From: Lineus longissimus
Taxonomy: Eukaryota > Nemertea > Pilidiophora > Heteronemertea > Lineidae
NCBI RefSeq assembly: GCF_910592395.1
Contig: NC_088309.1
Location: 5,458,501 to 5,522,500 of the forward strand
Reading direction: 5' to 3'
Length of the DNA: 64,000 nucleotides
Below are positions 13,001-26,039 of the stretch, one piece after another. Numbering within the stretch: position 1 is the stretch's first letter; each line of letters opens with the position of its first letter. The translations under genes were made by a program, and so were the position numbers. Below the pieces are notes generated by a model that was not told the origin of the DNA, did no database searches, and saw only the letters and a program-made list of their open reading frames with translations.

Positions 13001-16000
13001 CTGTCAATCTGAAAGAGTTCAGTGGGAAATCAGCAGATATGTCCAGTGCCGTGGATGAACCGATTTATGAATGGAAGGAGTTGTGCCTGCCTGTTCTCAT
13101 CAGGGAGTACGAGGCTTGTGACATCTTTGTTTGTGCCGGGGGCGGAATTCTCTTTGGGCTTCTGCCGAACGAAATAGCAGCAGCTCACGGTGAGCAGTGT
13201 CTGAAAGGGGAGAATAGTAAGGAGAGGATTACTTTCTGTCCATGCGTCAACATGGATGGGACGGAAAAGGAGGCCCTCATTCTCGTCGGTGACTTTTCAC
13301 AGAAGTCACAGTATTCATATGGAGGAATTCTCACATCTGGTGCAGTTCATTCCGAAATGGATGAAAACTCATGGGTGACTCCAGACTCCTTCTATAGTTA
13401 TGTGCTTTCTTTAGATTCTAAAATGCAGCTTGATGATAGACATATCATTCTATTCACGGATGAAAAATATGCAAAGCTTGAGGAGAAAAAGAACAAGGAA
13501 TTGAAGAACGTTAGCCTGAAAACCATTCCGATACATTTCAACCCGATGAATCGAGGGATTCTGAAGTCAATCAAGTCAGAGTACCGCTATTGCCAGATGA
13601 AGAAGATGCTGAGTAGCCTTGGTGACGACATGAAGGGGACATTGCCCAAGGTCACAGTGCAGGATGCCGCCAAGATGCTTGAGACTGCCTGGAAGGAGGT
13701 GAGATATTTTCAAACATGTTTTCATCATTTGCCCTATTATATTTTGTAAAGCTTCACATGACAGTCACACTTTAACATGTAAAACTGAAAATACAATGTA
13801 GATTCCACTTCCAGATAGTTTCATTCTGTTCAACTTGAACTTCGAACAGATCATACTACTTTAACATTTCTTGGCATTAAGTGCATTCCTTCAGATATCC
13901 TTTTGATGCAGAAAACCCATGAAATCTAAAATTTTAATGGCGCATATTACTTATCATATCTGAGGGCATTGTTTTTTCAGTTGAGTGCTTCCACCATCCA
14001 ATCCTGTTTCCTTGATGCTGGATTTGAGAAGAAGATGCATGTCCACCTTGATGAGCCAGAGGAGAGCAAGGAGGCCATTCTCGCCTCTCTCGATGACAAA
14101 AAGCACAAGGAAAAGACACCCGATAGTCGCCTGCACTTGTTCAAGAAGTTGAAGCAATACTACAAACTTCCAGAAAGCCTCCATTTTGAAGACTACTTGA
14201 ATGCGGATGATGAGTTGGCGACATGTGATGAAGGAATACCAGAGATGCCGGTAGAAGATATTTTGCCCACGATGGATATTATGCTACCTGATGACCACGA
14301 GCCAGAGAGACCTGAGCATAGTGGACCCCCTCCCCAGGAGATTCTGACCCCTCAGGATGCAGTGACCGCATTAGGGAAAGTCAGGCGGTTCCTCCAGATG
14401 CATAACGATTGGGGGAATGTCCCCCCTGCCTTCTTCTTTAGCCTCGATACAATTGAACAGTATGTAATTGATGAACGTATGAGGTCAACTTTTAGTGGGC
14501 AGTTTATACCAAGTGCCAGCAATTTGACTGCTAGTGTAATGAATGCTGCCAACCTGTCCAGCATGTCAAACATGTCTCAAGGTGTCACTTTAGCCGGTGC
14601 TGGTAGCCCTCCGCCTAATCCGTCAACTCCTAACACCGCCCATTCCCCTCAAGTACACATGCATCAGAGTCAACGCCAGGGAATGGGATCAATGGTTCAT
14701 ATGCCAAACAGTTCAGGTCACAACACTCCTATTCCACAGAACACAAGCCACTCACATAATATGCCAAGCAACTTGGGACATTTCCATGGAAACATGGGCC
14801 ACCATCCTTTCGTTGGTAATGTCCCAATTGGACATATTCCTGGGAACCCATCTGGCCATATTGCGGGTAACACAGGACAATGGACAGCCATATACCAAAA
14901 CCCAAATAATTTCAGTCCAAACTGAAGGTTTTACTGGAAAACTGTGATGTTCTAAATCGCCAATGGTATTGCAATAATTTCCTTTACGTACCACCTCACT
15001 TCCGTACAGCTGTACAAGAAATATGAACTACACTTGATGGTACCATGGCTGGCTACGATACATGATCAGTTTGTTGAAACTTTCAGAAGACTTCTGTTGT
15101 CTTAGAAACTACAGATGTGTGAAAACATAACCTCTTCCTATGGTCTCTTTAAAACAGTCAGTAGTTTTGGGTTGAGGGGCATGCTGAACTCTCTTTATAC
15201 ATGTAGGGACATATAAATATGCAGATAGGATTGAAGTAATGTCAATATGACTCCGGTGGCAGTGGCCCTTAACTGTAGCATGGTGAAGTGTATGTTATGA
15301 TTTTGTATTCAGTGATGGTTTTGGAGGGACAGCGTGTGTAAGTAGATAATAATGTTTATATCATACTTGTTATTTGTTGCAAAGAGAAGATTTTAAGACT
15401 AAAGTGACGTCGTGATGGAGTGTGCTGTAATTACTGAAAGTATTTGAATTTGATGTTCATTGTCAGTTTTGATTGTTCTTTATTGTACAATAAGCGTATC
15501 ATTTGCTTTATCATTATTAAAAGAGAGAGCTCAGTTTTCATAAGTTTATGCTATAGTTAGGGCCCGGTGGCTCAATCATCATTAGGAGTAGCATGGGCAA
15601 GTGCTAACACACAAAAACAACCGCTGGAGATGACGCTTCATTGAGCTTACGTTTGCATTAGTCTCTAATGCTGATTGAGCTGTTGGGCCCAGTTGATTCA
15701 CTTTTGAGTAAGAAGTGTGCCAGCACAACAAACATGTAAGCTTACTGCTCTTTGTTTCGACCAAGACGTTTGTGTGGGAAAAAAGAATGCATTACGTGTG
15801 GTCTATTTTGATGGGATCATTCAAGCAAATTCTTTGGCTAAACTTTATTGTAGTGTTCACTTCAGATATCGACAAAGTTTCTTCATTAACAAAGAGCTTT
15901 ATGTATTGTATATTTATTGTTTTATTTTATCATGTAGTCAATAAGCATGCAAATGCTTAGTTTTTTTTGTTCTTCAAACCATTTATTTGCTGTACATTAT

Positions 16001-19000
16001 ATTGCTTAGATTGCATGAAAAAGATTTGTTGCCATACTGAGTAGATCAAGGTCACAACGAGGGACTTATTTGTCAAAAAGTGGCAGTAATAGTCACTGGT
16101 CCAATACAATAGAGAAGCTTCTGTGGATGAAATTGACATTTTTTGGAAGTCTATTGTGTTTTGGACCACTGACTTCTGCCGACCTCTGTTAATTTCAAGT
16201 TCCTCAATCGGGTTAGATACCAACATTCACTGCCACAGAACACCACCATTTTACCATTGCAGCGTGGTACTGTACTGATATATATTGTGGGAAAACAATG
16301 ACTGTGCAGGAATTACTGCCTGCTGTGTCATAGTAATGTATGTAACAGATATTGTAGAATATTTGTGTACATTTGTGGATGGAGGGGTGGGGACTTGCTG
16401 CTTCAGCATACGTTCAAAATTTCGTTACTTGACCTGGGACTAGAACAAGTCACATCAAATGAAATGTATCTTGTGGTTGCATGAGTTGTTTCACAGGCAC
16501 TAGATCTATGACGATGTTGGTGGTGCTGAACAAACATCCTGTGCCTGTGAAAACTGCACTGTAAATTTACCGGTACCTAAACCATGCTTGATGTGACCAA
16601 AGTTAAGAGGATGAATTTTAACCGTACACACATGAATTGCCATTTTACTCTGTCTGCATAAATGCATAGTTATCAGACACATTTATTTTTATTCTATATT
16701 GTATATCTTTATCATATGTATAGTATGAGAAGTTGATAGCCAGTTTCACGAGTGTCTGATGTTAGAACTTATTCTTTAAATGAAGATAAAAGGACTGTGA
16801 ACCCCTTCATTGATGGTTATGATATCATGCTTGCAAGCCTATTGTGAAGGGCCACTGGTGTCTTGTTTTGGTGTGACGTAGTCAACATGTAGTGGTTACT
16901 GCCAGAATTACCCAGAGTAGTCACGTACCCTTTTGTAAATGTGTAGAGCACTTCAGAGTCTGCATGCTTTGGGGACAACCTTTCTGTTGAAGTTCTGAAG
17001 TTTGACTTGCATGCTGCCAACTGAAGTACTAAAATCATTATAGAATCACCAGACCTAATTTACGTGCAGGTCCAGGTCCATTTGTCTTATTTGTATTGTA
17101 GGTAGTTGATAAGGTTGTGTATTTGATTACCTTTCATTCAATGTAGGTGCTTCACATGGCTTTTCTAGATTTACTGACCATTTCGATGGAATCACAACTG
17201 GAACAAGGCACATCTAAGTGGTTAAAATAAAGTTAGCTGGTGCTGGAAAATATATATTTGTTGTTATGCTTGGTAGATTTTGCCTTTGATACAGGAATCA
17301 TTTATCAAAAGCACTTTCCTAAGGTGTAAGGAGAGAGTTAGCATATCGAGAAGGACCTAGCGATCACTATCTATTATGCCAAGGACATAGCATAACTTTA
17401 AGTGACACATTATAAGGAGGATAGGAAATGAATCTGTCATCTGGATGTGGTGATTGGGATGATAATTTGGTAAGATGTCCATTGCAGTTGTACAGTGGAG
17501 GGAGCTTGTCAGCAACATGGCTCTTTTCCCTCTATCTCGGTTTGACTCCAAGGACACCCTTGTATAAAAAATGGCATTTTTTGCCTCGGAAGTGTCCTTG
17601 ATCGAACATGATTCTACTGTCATCAAACATTCTTCATCTCTCTTTTGAATTTGAAAGAAATGCACTAACGCTGTCTCTTATTATTTCACTTTAGATTCTG
17701 CCATGATGTATTTGACCGAGATTACAAGGCGACGATCGGTGTAGACTTCGAGGTGGAGAAATTTAGTATTCTTTCAATGCCATTCAATTTACAGATGTAA
17801 GTACAATGTCTATCTTGTATAAAAAATTGGCCAAAAGTGCAAAAAAGAAAGACGGGATACAACCTGGTACCTGGTAGAACTTGATAATAAGGCATCATTC
17901 TGCATCGTTTTCCTCCATGTTTTCCAAGCTGGTTTGCAAAAGAATTATTTCATCCTGGCACATTACTTTTCAGCTGGGATACAGCTGGTCAAGAAAGATT
18001 TAAGTGTATAGCTGCTGCCTATTACAGGGGAACTCAGGGTAGGTACATGTTGTATATAGGGCTTTAGAAGACATTTTCTGGACAAAAACAGCTCGCCTCG
18101 GTGTAGCTTTAGACAGTTCATATCCAGAAATTAGTCCTCAGATGCTTTGATCTGAGCTTCAAAATGGGTGACTGTATTTGGGCTTTGACAATTTCTTCAC
18201 ACATTGAAAAGTCTTCCCTCAGAGATTGGTTGTAAGGCTTCTTTTTGAGAAAACACTCGTGTCCTAATGCTGACTTTCATCTCTATTTTAGCGGTTATCG
18301 CAACATTTGACATGAGTAACGGCTTCTCTTTGGAGAACTGTCGACGGTGGATGGAGGATGCTGCAGAAAACGCAACGGACCCTCTCAAGTTTCTTGTCGG
18401 ATCTAAAAAGGACCTTGTGGCAAGTATTCCAGTTGTGAAGTTAAACTTTGCTCCTTTCGTTTTGGTCCGGTTAAAACCATATCCCTTTTAAGTAGATGTC
18501 ATATCTACTGAAGAAAAAGTTCTGCTTGTTGACAATTTCGTCCTACTGTATGAACATTGGCTAGGAAACGTAGTCTATCCATCATTTTCCTTGTTCTTTC
18601 AGTCAGAAGAAGTCTTCAATGAAATGGAAGACCGGGCCAAAAAAATAGCTGCTGAACTTGGTGCAGAATATTGGGCATGTTCCTCTAAAACCGGAGAAAA
18701 TGTGCGGGAGCTTATTTTCCGGATCGCAACTCTGACATTCGAGAACGCGGTGTTACAAGAAGTTGAAAAATCGAAAGCTTCTGTAACCATAGGAACACTG
18801 AGTAGGTACCAGAGTAGAATAGAAAATGCCAGCTTCCTCAATGTCTTATTTTCAACTCTTTGGAGTTGTGCTACTGTGCTTTGAGCAAAATCTATAGGCC
18901 TAATTCTGGTGCACTTTCCATTTGTTTTCCTGCACTTCTGTCGGTGCCAATTTACTTCTGGAGAGAGCAAAGTGTCTTGCTCAAGGACATGGAGATGAAC

Positions 19001-19177
19001 AACGCTAGTCCTGGTGAGGGTCAAACCTTCATTCTTCTTATTACGTGAATAGACCTGGATCTGCTTGTTGCAGATAGTTATTTATCTTTCTTTGTATTTT
19101 CAGAATTAGACAGGAGTGATCCAGATAAGTACCAGAGGTCTAGCAGTGGCATCAAACTGCCTTGCTGCAACACCTGA
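10089..19177 (+). CDS. RAB34: RAB34/RAB36-family small GTPase, eight coding exons, 264 aa
   Basis: Rab34/36 GTPases act on Golgi, lysosome-positioning, macropinocytic and ciliary membrane traffic. Coding exons: 10089-10157, 10412-10503, 10874-10939, 17695-17796, 17974-18038, 18292-18419, 18603-18801, 19104-19177. All phases join, to 265 codons. P-loop GDVAVGKT is at 64-71, switch region DYKATIGVDFE at about 83-93, WDTAGQERF at 111-119, SKKD (in place of NKxD, as in this family) at 169-172, and SSKTGENV later. The C-terminus CCNT is a CCXX prenylation motif. The long N-terminal extension before the G domain is typical of Rab34/36; length matches (human RAB34 is about 259 aa). I chose the first in-frame ATG in the first recognised exon; the frame is open upstream to the acceptor, so an earlier start in an unseen exon is possible. 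The third intron is 6.8 kb and contains a nested gene. Confidence 0.93.
11113..14925 (+). CDS. Domesticated Tigger/pogo transposase nested in a RAB intron, 1176 aa
   Basis: Two exons, 11113-13698 and 13981-14925 (phase 0 intron), lie wholly inside the third coding intron of the RAB gene, on the same strand. Order: Asn/Ser-rich degenerate repeats (about 1-400); basic/acidic linker with KRRRKARAKR (about 410-490); CENP-B N-type helix-turn-helix (about 500-555, LWRKIEILKEFDKKP); second HTH, CENPB type (about 570-645, NGWLDRFKARN); degenerate DDE domain (about 657-870); and a His/Gly/Asn/Met-rich tail. In active Tigger proteins the first catalytic Asp sits in a DE(T/S)GL motif; here that stretch is AGGGI (675-679). 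The second Asp may survive (D783 in FTDEKY). The third, in PLDQG, is Asn813 (NPMNRG). Transposition activity is therefore unlikely. By analogy with CENP-B and TIGD proteins it may be a nuclear DNA-binding protein. No terminal inverted repeats were seen. Confidence 0.88.
14926..17694 (+). other. 3' UTR of the nested gene and rest of the host intron
   Basis: No coding exon was recognised between the nested stop codon and the next RAB exon at 17695. ATTAAA (15516-15521) and AATAAA (17226-17231) are candidate polyadenylation signals for the nested gene. Either would end its transcript inside the host intron. Confidence 0.4.
18420..18602 (+). other. Candidate GC-AG intron in the RAB gene
   Basis: After the codons for KKDLV the sequence reads GCAAGT, the standard consensus of the minor GC-AG class of U2 introns, and the intron ends TTTCAG at 18602. 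The join is phase 0 and gives KKDLV-SEEVF. The only nearby GT option (GTGGCA, six bases upstream of the GC... in the codon for Val) is also in phase but matches the donor consensus poorly and would delete one valine. Confidence 0.6.
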
Positions 19178-21040
19178 AAGATAGGGTCTTACGTACATTC
19201 GGTGAAACTGGCTCTCGAGAAATTAAGACTATTTTATCTATAAATCCTGTAGAATCTGAAAATTGACAGCATATCGTTAGTCATATTTTGTCTTCTTGCA
19301 ATATTTTTATCTGATATCTTTGTTATAATGGCATGGAAATGATGATCAACACAACTTTTGTATGATACTATTTGTTTAAATTATTCACACGAAGATAATT
19401 TTTAAGGGGGAGTATAGGCAGGAGCATGAGGGTCAAATTGGTGGTCTTCAGGTGTCTAATATGCAGAGTTAGAGGAAATGGTTTTGTTTGATTCAGCAAT
19501 AAACACATTCCTCTTACAACCGTTAATTAGTTTGATGTGCTATGAGATAAGAAAGACCCCTTTTGACGACTTCATGGAAACTTAATCTGCCCTACCTGGC
19601 TTCTGCCTATAGTTTCTCTCTGAAGTAGAAGATGAAGAATATTCTTGATGTCAATAATGTCACGTGCAAGTCCATATATCTGATCTGTCATTCACTGTTA
19701 TTAGTTTCCCATAACTGTCAAAGTGCAGACTGCAGCATGGTTTTTAATGCTGCCAAAACGTTCAGCAGAAGTGCTGCATCTGTATTTCAAAAAAGTACCC
19801 CTCCAACTCTACTAGTTTTGTATAGAGTCGAATCCGTCCATGAGGTACCATAATCGATTACTCCTTCCTGTTGCTGTTCCTGTATTCAAGATTGTGTTTT
19901 TACGAGTCATGACATTAGCCTTATTCAATAAGCTATTTATACCAGTTCATAATGTAAGCTTAAACCTTTGTTAAAGGTGGTTTTCTTTGGAGCTGATTTG
20001 AACCATCTACCTCTATTGGTGAACAATGACTTAATCTTTTATAAATTTTGCTAGGAGGCATAATCAATTGTTTATAGAATACCAACATTTTTCCGTCCAG
20101 AAGGAATATGAATACTCAAGTCACTTTGTTTTTATCAGAGTTCTGTCCATTAAGATCATGACACTTGAAATCACTGTATAATTAATCATTGAAGACATCC
20201 TGATGATGACAGCATTAGTGATGATAAACCTTACAATGATACAGGTCCTGCCACCTTGAAGTGGCGATGTCATGATGTCTCCTGATCCACTTTACAGTTT
20301 GTATCATTTTATAATGTACAACATAACATTTAACATTGGGCTTTAATTAAAGAGAAGATGTCACGGTGTGAAGGAAGGAAGTTTTAATTTGGAAGTAATC
20401 CAACCATTTTTTGTACTATTCGATGTGTGCTTTAATATTTTGTTAAGAGTTTTGCTACATTTGTTCATTTGCCTGTACTTCTTAAAAGCATCTCTTTCAA
20501 AAAGTGGGTGCTTTTGTTGCCTGTCTGACCCCTGGGCACAGACGAAAGAAATGGCTGTCTGCCTTTCATTGGTGTGCTGCAGTCTTCTCTCGGCATAAAA
20601 TGCCTTCAGTCAGGTGCTTGTGCTTGTGTTCATTGGTTTTTCTGCCTGGTCTTTGCTTTGAGGGTAGATGCTTTATAATATTGTAAACCACTTACATGTA
20701 ACTCTTGAGGCATATCAAATAGTTATCATATCAATGATGAAATTAAGTGGTTCTGTAGTCAAGTTAGCTTTGTTTAGCTGCACCAGATATAACAACGTAA
20801 TGGAAACTCTCGTCCATGAAGGAGAGCAGTTTATTGTCCAAAGAAATAAAATATTGGTTTTGATATCAAGAGCACAATGGTTTAAATTTGTCATCTTCAT
20901 ACCTTCTGGTGCTTTACAATGTAACTTTATATAAAATGTACATCTCTTCACTGTAAATAAAATGTATAAACGAATCAGTTGTTTTTTATCTACATTAGTC
21001 CAGCTGCTAAGCTCCCAAAAAGGCAAGAATTGTGCATTTT
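19178..21040 (+). other. RAB 3' UTR and downstream sequence
   Basis: No coding exon was found. AATAAA hexamers at 19498-19503 and 20956-20961 are candidate polyadenylation signals, implying 3' UTRs of about 0.3 or 1.8 kb. The short open frames here are AT-rich and not protein-like. Confidence 0.4.
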
Positions 21041-21079
21041 AATGGGGAAAGCATGAAATTTGGCAGGGTGATAGAACAA

Positions 21080-21290
21080 CCCCTAGGGGTCATTTACAGA
21101 TACAGGCTTCATTTTTGTAGCATACCCCAGGTTTTCGGGTATGATGTATCCAATGGACCCATTGAAAATTTCGTAAAATGTCTGCCATCTTGGTTTTCAA
21201 GATGGCCGCCATGATTACGCTTTTTGATATCTCTAATACTATGGCAGGTGTAGGCTTCATTTTTGTGGCATACCCCAGGTAAGCATCGCC
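21080..21290. repeat. Internal direct repeat in intergenic DNA
   Basis: AGGCTTCATTTTTGT followed by A/G and GCATACCCCAGG occurs twice, about 145 bases apart (near 21104 and 21250). Between the copies CATCTTGGTTTTCAAGATGGCCGCCAT forms an imperfect inverted arrangement. The pattern suggests part of a dispersed non-coding repeat. Confidence 0.45.
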
Positions 21291-23456
21291 CATCGAAGCT
21301 GGTGCTTTAATTAACCAAGATTTGTAAATAATTTCGTCTTTACCCCAGCCCACCTATAGATTGTACCAGTATTACTTTAAAGAATTGCGAATACAATAAA
21401 AGGAACGTGGCGATATGTAAAGGTGAAAGACTGTTGGTGATCTTTTTGTGTTTGATCGGCCGGCATTTGTTCGGCAGGAGAAACATCGTTAGGTCCAGTT
21501 GTCACAACTATTACGATTTGAATAAAGATGACGATAGATTGTAAACAGGCCTTGCATGTAATGACAATGAGATCAAACTTAATGGGTGACCAAACATTTG
21601 CCGTTTCACGTCTTAAAGACCCTGAACTATTTTGCCTATAAATCGTATACTCTATTAGCATTAAATCATATGATATACATGTATTTGTCATATAATATAT
21701 TTGGTGAGCTGTAGAGCTATATTCCACTGCGCTGCCTACGTTTGTATATAGTTTAATAGTAGATTTGTTAGAAGGGTAGCAAGAACTACTGCTGACTTCA
21801 TCACTCTGTTGTCTGTTGCTGTACATAATATTAAAGGAGTAAGCGGATTATCCCTTAAATTTTTTTATTCTTATCGTGTTTCATGAGTAGAATTTGGTGA
21901 TGAAACTATGACTGTGTTGTGGAAGGTAGTGACTGGGCAGCTGACAGTATGGAACGCTGTCGATTAGCCACCTTCTCCCTTGAGCGGGCGGTTCTGAACT
22001 GCATCAGACAATCTCAACTCTTTCCACTTGCGCCATCTACAACTACATTTGTATAGAGGCTGTCAGTCACTTTGACCTTGACTATGCATGCTGTAAATAT
22101 CATGTAGTTTCTTTAATGAAATAAACATCCAAGAGCTGAATTCCGAGTTGGTTGTTTCTGGTGTGCAACAGACACTTCTTGAGGTGACGGTGTAGAAGTT
22201 TAAAATGTCCCTGGATAGAATGTCCGGGGAGCGAAGGATTCTCTTAGCTTTGGCGGGAAGGGCCACCACAGATAGAACCAAATCATAATCTGTCAGAATA
22301 CAATAGGACTGGGCACGTTTTCCATGAGTACGGTTTCCTCCTCTACACCGTACGGCCTTGGCCGAAATGGTAAATGCACACTAATGTACGTCATTGTCAG
22401 TTCAAGTCAGTGTGTGTGATTTCGACAATATGCAGCTTTCGGCAGCTACACGACTGACGAAATACGAAGTGCAAGGATCTATGGAGTAATCTAGTCCTAA
22501 GCTAATTCATTAATGCGACACCCGTAAATAATCTTTTGTCCTATGTTGTGGGAGGAATCGGCTAAATTTTTGAAAATCACCAATGAAATGCATTTACAAA
22601 CTTTGCCCTTTGCAGCTCTTCATAAGCCTTGCGAAACCTGGCTTGTATATATTTCTATGGCCATATAGCTCCGTTCATGTGCATGTTATGCAATAGCCCA
22701 AACCCACCTTTGACAATACCATTCAATTGGTCTAATGACATAACAATACAAGTTGGCGCTAAGCCGCCGGCCTGTATTTCGCGGGGTAGAGGAATAGTGC
22801 CCGGATCATGGTGTGACGACAATGTATTGTCTTTGGTCATGATCGGTCTCGGTTGATTTGAACGCAAGTCAGTTGGTGTGTGAGTGAACTGCGCAGAACA
22901 TCGCTGGAGAAGTTTTTCCGATTTCAAAGGTAAAATTCCCTTCAACATTTCGGAAATCAAGTTAAAAGAACTGCAGCAGAAGGTAGGGCCCAGTATCTAA
23001 GATTGATAATTGTTTGAATTGGTTTCAACAGGTTTTTATTGCTGTAAAAGTCATGCAGTCGAGCCGAGAAAGAACTGCGCAGTTAGAAATTTCAGTCGCA
23101 AATTCATGGTAAGGCAGGACTTATGTGCATGACTGGAAGGCTTTTGACCTCCAAACCTTGTCATATGATCTTACAAAAATGCTTTAAATTTAAACAATCA
23201 TTCATTTGGCTCCACTATCCCGACTGTGGTGTAGCACCCGACTGTAACTGGCATGAATAGGGAATACGCTGGTTATGGATGTCAGATCGTGGTTCCTTGA
23301 CAATTGCAAACAATTTCACTGGACGTAACCCACGCGGCGACATCAAGGACCGCTGGCTGATCTATTGATATGTTCGTAGCAGGGTGTCAAAGTCGGGGAG
23401 ACGAAGAGCCACTCGTCTCTTGTAGGGGGTTCATTGAAAGTGTTTGCATTTGTTAG

Positions 23457-23875
23457 CCTATAAACACAAGATTTTAATCCTTCAGTCCCGTGTTTGGCGG
23501 AGAAACTAATCTTACAGAAGGCCCAGTCATATTTCGTCATTGACGGTATCTCTGGGAGGCCCTGTGTGCCGTTGATCCAATATTCATTGAGGCTGTTGGA
23601 GAGACTTCTTGTCTAAACAATACCATTCCGCCCCCTCTAAGGCATACAATGGTAACTTATAAACACAAGACTTTAATCCCTGTCTTGGGTGTCTTTGAGA
23701 GAGCTGATCATACACAATTCCCAACCTACTCGTCAGCCAGCTGACAGATTCCCTGGGTCGAACGTGTTACTGTGATGTTTTAGAAGAGATACTTGTGGCT
23801 GTTGGAGAGACTTCTTGTCTAAACAGAACCATTCTGCCCCCTCTAAGGCAGACAGTGGTAACTAATACATTAACT
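23457..23875. repeat. Partial direct duplication, about 200-bp offset
   Basis: TATAAACACAAGA(T/C)TTTAATCC occurs at 23459 and 23658. A longer block beginning GGCTGTTGGAGAGACTTCTT and continuing through CCCCCTCTAAGGCA to GGTAACTWAT occurs at about 23591-23660 and 23797-23865 with only a few mismatches. The offsets (199 and 206) are nearly the same, so this looks like one tandem duplication that has since diverged. Confidence 0.7.
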
Positions 23876-26039
23876 GCGAAATGAACGCAGGTTGAATACA
23901 GTGAGTTAATCATTCAAACAATATCAAATGTAACCATGATGATACTTTTTACTGGGTGACCCATGCCTGTGGGATGTTTGATCCAACATACTTTGAGGCG
24001 GTTGGCGATCATTCTAGTCTATTGTTTGCTAGCATAGCATCTCTTGTGATTTAAAGGTAAGGAGGCATACCAAAAGCGGTCAGCATGTTATTGCCAAGGA
24101 AGTAGATTCGGTAATTCTATTCAAACTTGGATTGTGATTGGCTAACTGAAACTTTGGCCTTGTTGGAAAGTATGGTAAGGAAATCTTGATTTTTGTAAAC
24201 ATGACCCTGAAATCCACCTTAACCTTGATCTGTCTCATAATTTCAGAGGCTTAGTCCAAGGATGAGTCTGATCCACGAGATGTGAGAGGACGAATGGTTG
24301 TCAGTCTTCCGTGGCAGTGCCCAGCAGTCCAGTGGTAGTGCCCAGCAGTCCTAGGCCAGCAGCTCAAACCGGTAGGAATAGGTAGAATCCGTACATAGAA
24401 AACAACTTCTGCTAGCATGAGAAAAAGTTCCCCTGATGCAGTTGATGGTATTTCGCCGTGCAAGCAAAAGAAACAGCTAGCCAAATGAGAAACACGGGTG
24501 TCTAGTGATGGTCTGTTCGATAGACTCATCAGGCTAATAAATGCAATCCGTGTACAATCATTGGGCCACGCAAACAACGTACTGCAGAACAAATTCACAT
24601 ATTAGATGGGGAGACTGATCGTTGGGGCATACCAAATACAAATGACGATTGAATAATTGTTTCTATTCTCCCTAATCTGCAAGTCTGCTCCCAGTTGCGC
24701 TAGAATAAGTTTTGAACTAACACTCCATAACCCTTATATCGATATATTTTCTCTCATCTTCAGAGGGATGGACTGACTCCCTTCCCGCGGCTGAACCCGG
24801 CATCCTTCCATCGATGTATTCAAGCCACCTGTCCTACTTCTACCGGCATCGTGACTAGTCCTCCATGGTGACGAACAGTAACTCTGGACCTAGAGTGCTT
24901 ATAAATCAGGATGTATAGATGAAACAGAAATGAACAAAGATATAGCATTCCGTAGGGTGTTTTCGCAAAAGAGTAGGGACAATCCAGGATGAATGAGTGT
25001 ACATGTGACAGTTTTAAATACCCTAAGATATAGTGTTCTGGGGACTGATGAATATATTATGCGCATTAATCTCTAAGGTGTTGATGTACACCAACCAACA
25101 GGGAAGGACTTGTTGCCAGAGGGACATTTCCTACTACTCCACTGGAATAGAAATCCTACCTAACTGTATAGCGCCACCTGTTCCCACAGGTGCCCACGTA
25201 CAGATTATTGTTAGAATATCTTGTTGTAAAACCTTTTCATGATATTTGACCAATGTATCAGGACGTTGAATATCTAAATTTGTTCTAAACATATCAAAAA
25301 AAAGAATGATAGTTTCACAATCAGTGTTGTTCTTTGTACTACCGTCAGAAGGGTCTATTCCTAAGCCAGGACAAAGTTTGGTACGTCTTTCCCGGGTGAT
25401 AACGCCTTTCAAAAACCAATGGGCAACAGCAGCGCCCCTGTGGCGTATTGGGTACTTTTTCTGAGACACCGCAGAAGGGAATGTACACAAATCTAGCCCG
25501 TCTTCTCAAATGCTTTTAACTGTCACAAACAGCGACACTAGTGAGAGTGACCAACCAGCTGATGACATCCTGTAAACCCGACTTCTCCCACAGGGTCACT
25601 GCAGTCTCTATTTGTCCCCAATATTCGGTAGACTCTTTTGCAGCTTGAGTGACTTGCAGGATTAAAAGGAAGCGAGTCCTCTGCGATCTCAGGCGGCAAA
25701 TCTATCAACAGATCAATTGTGCAGTTTTCCCCCTGTTTCATGTTCGCTTACCACCTTGTGATGTGCACAACGAAACGAAACTTGGATGTTCCAACTGGTT
25801 GTACAAGGGAGCATGAACTGGAGGCACAAGTTCACAAGGAAACCGTCTACATGTATGGATACGCACTGTAAAGGAGGGATTGGAAGATCCTGAAATGCAT
25901 CACGTGTTACCAACAATCTAGTTGGAGTCAACAACAGTGCTACATCTGCAGCTACGCCCATGCATTTTGTGGTTCAGGTGGACAATCATAGTTATCCTAT
26001 GTCCAACTTGTTGCGATGGATCGAGTTGTGCCATGGTGG

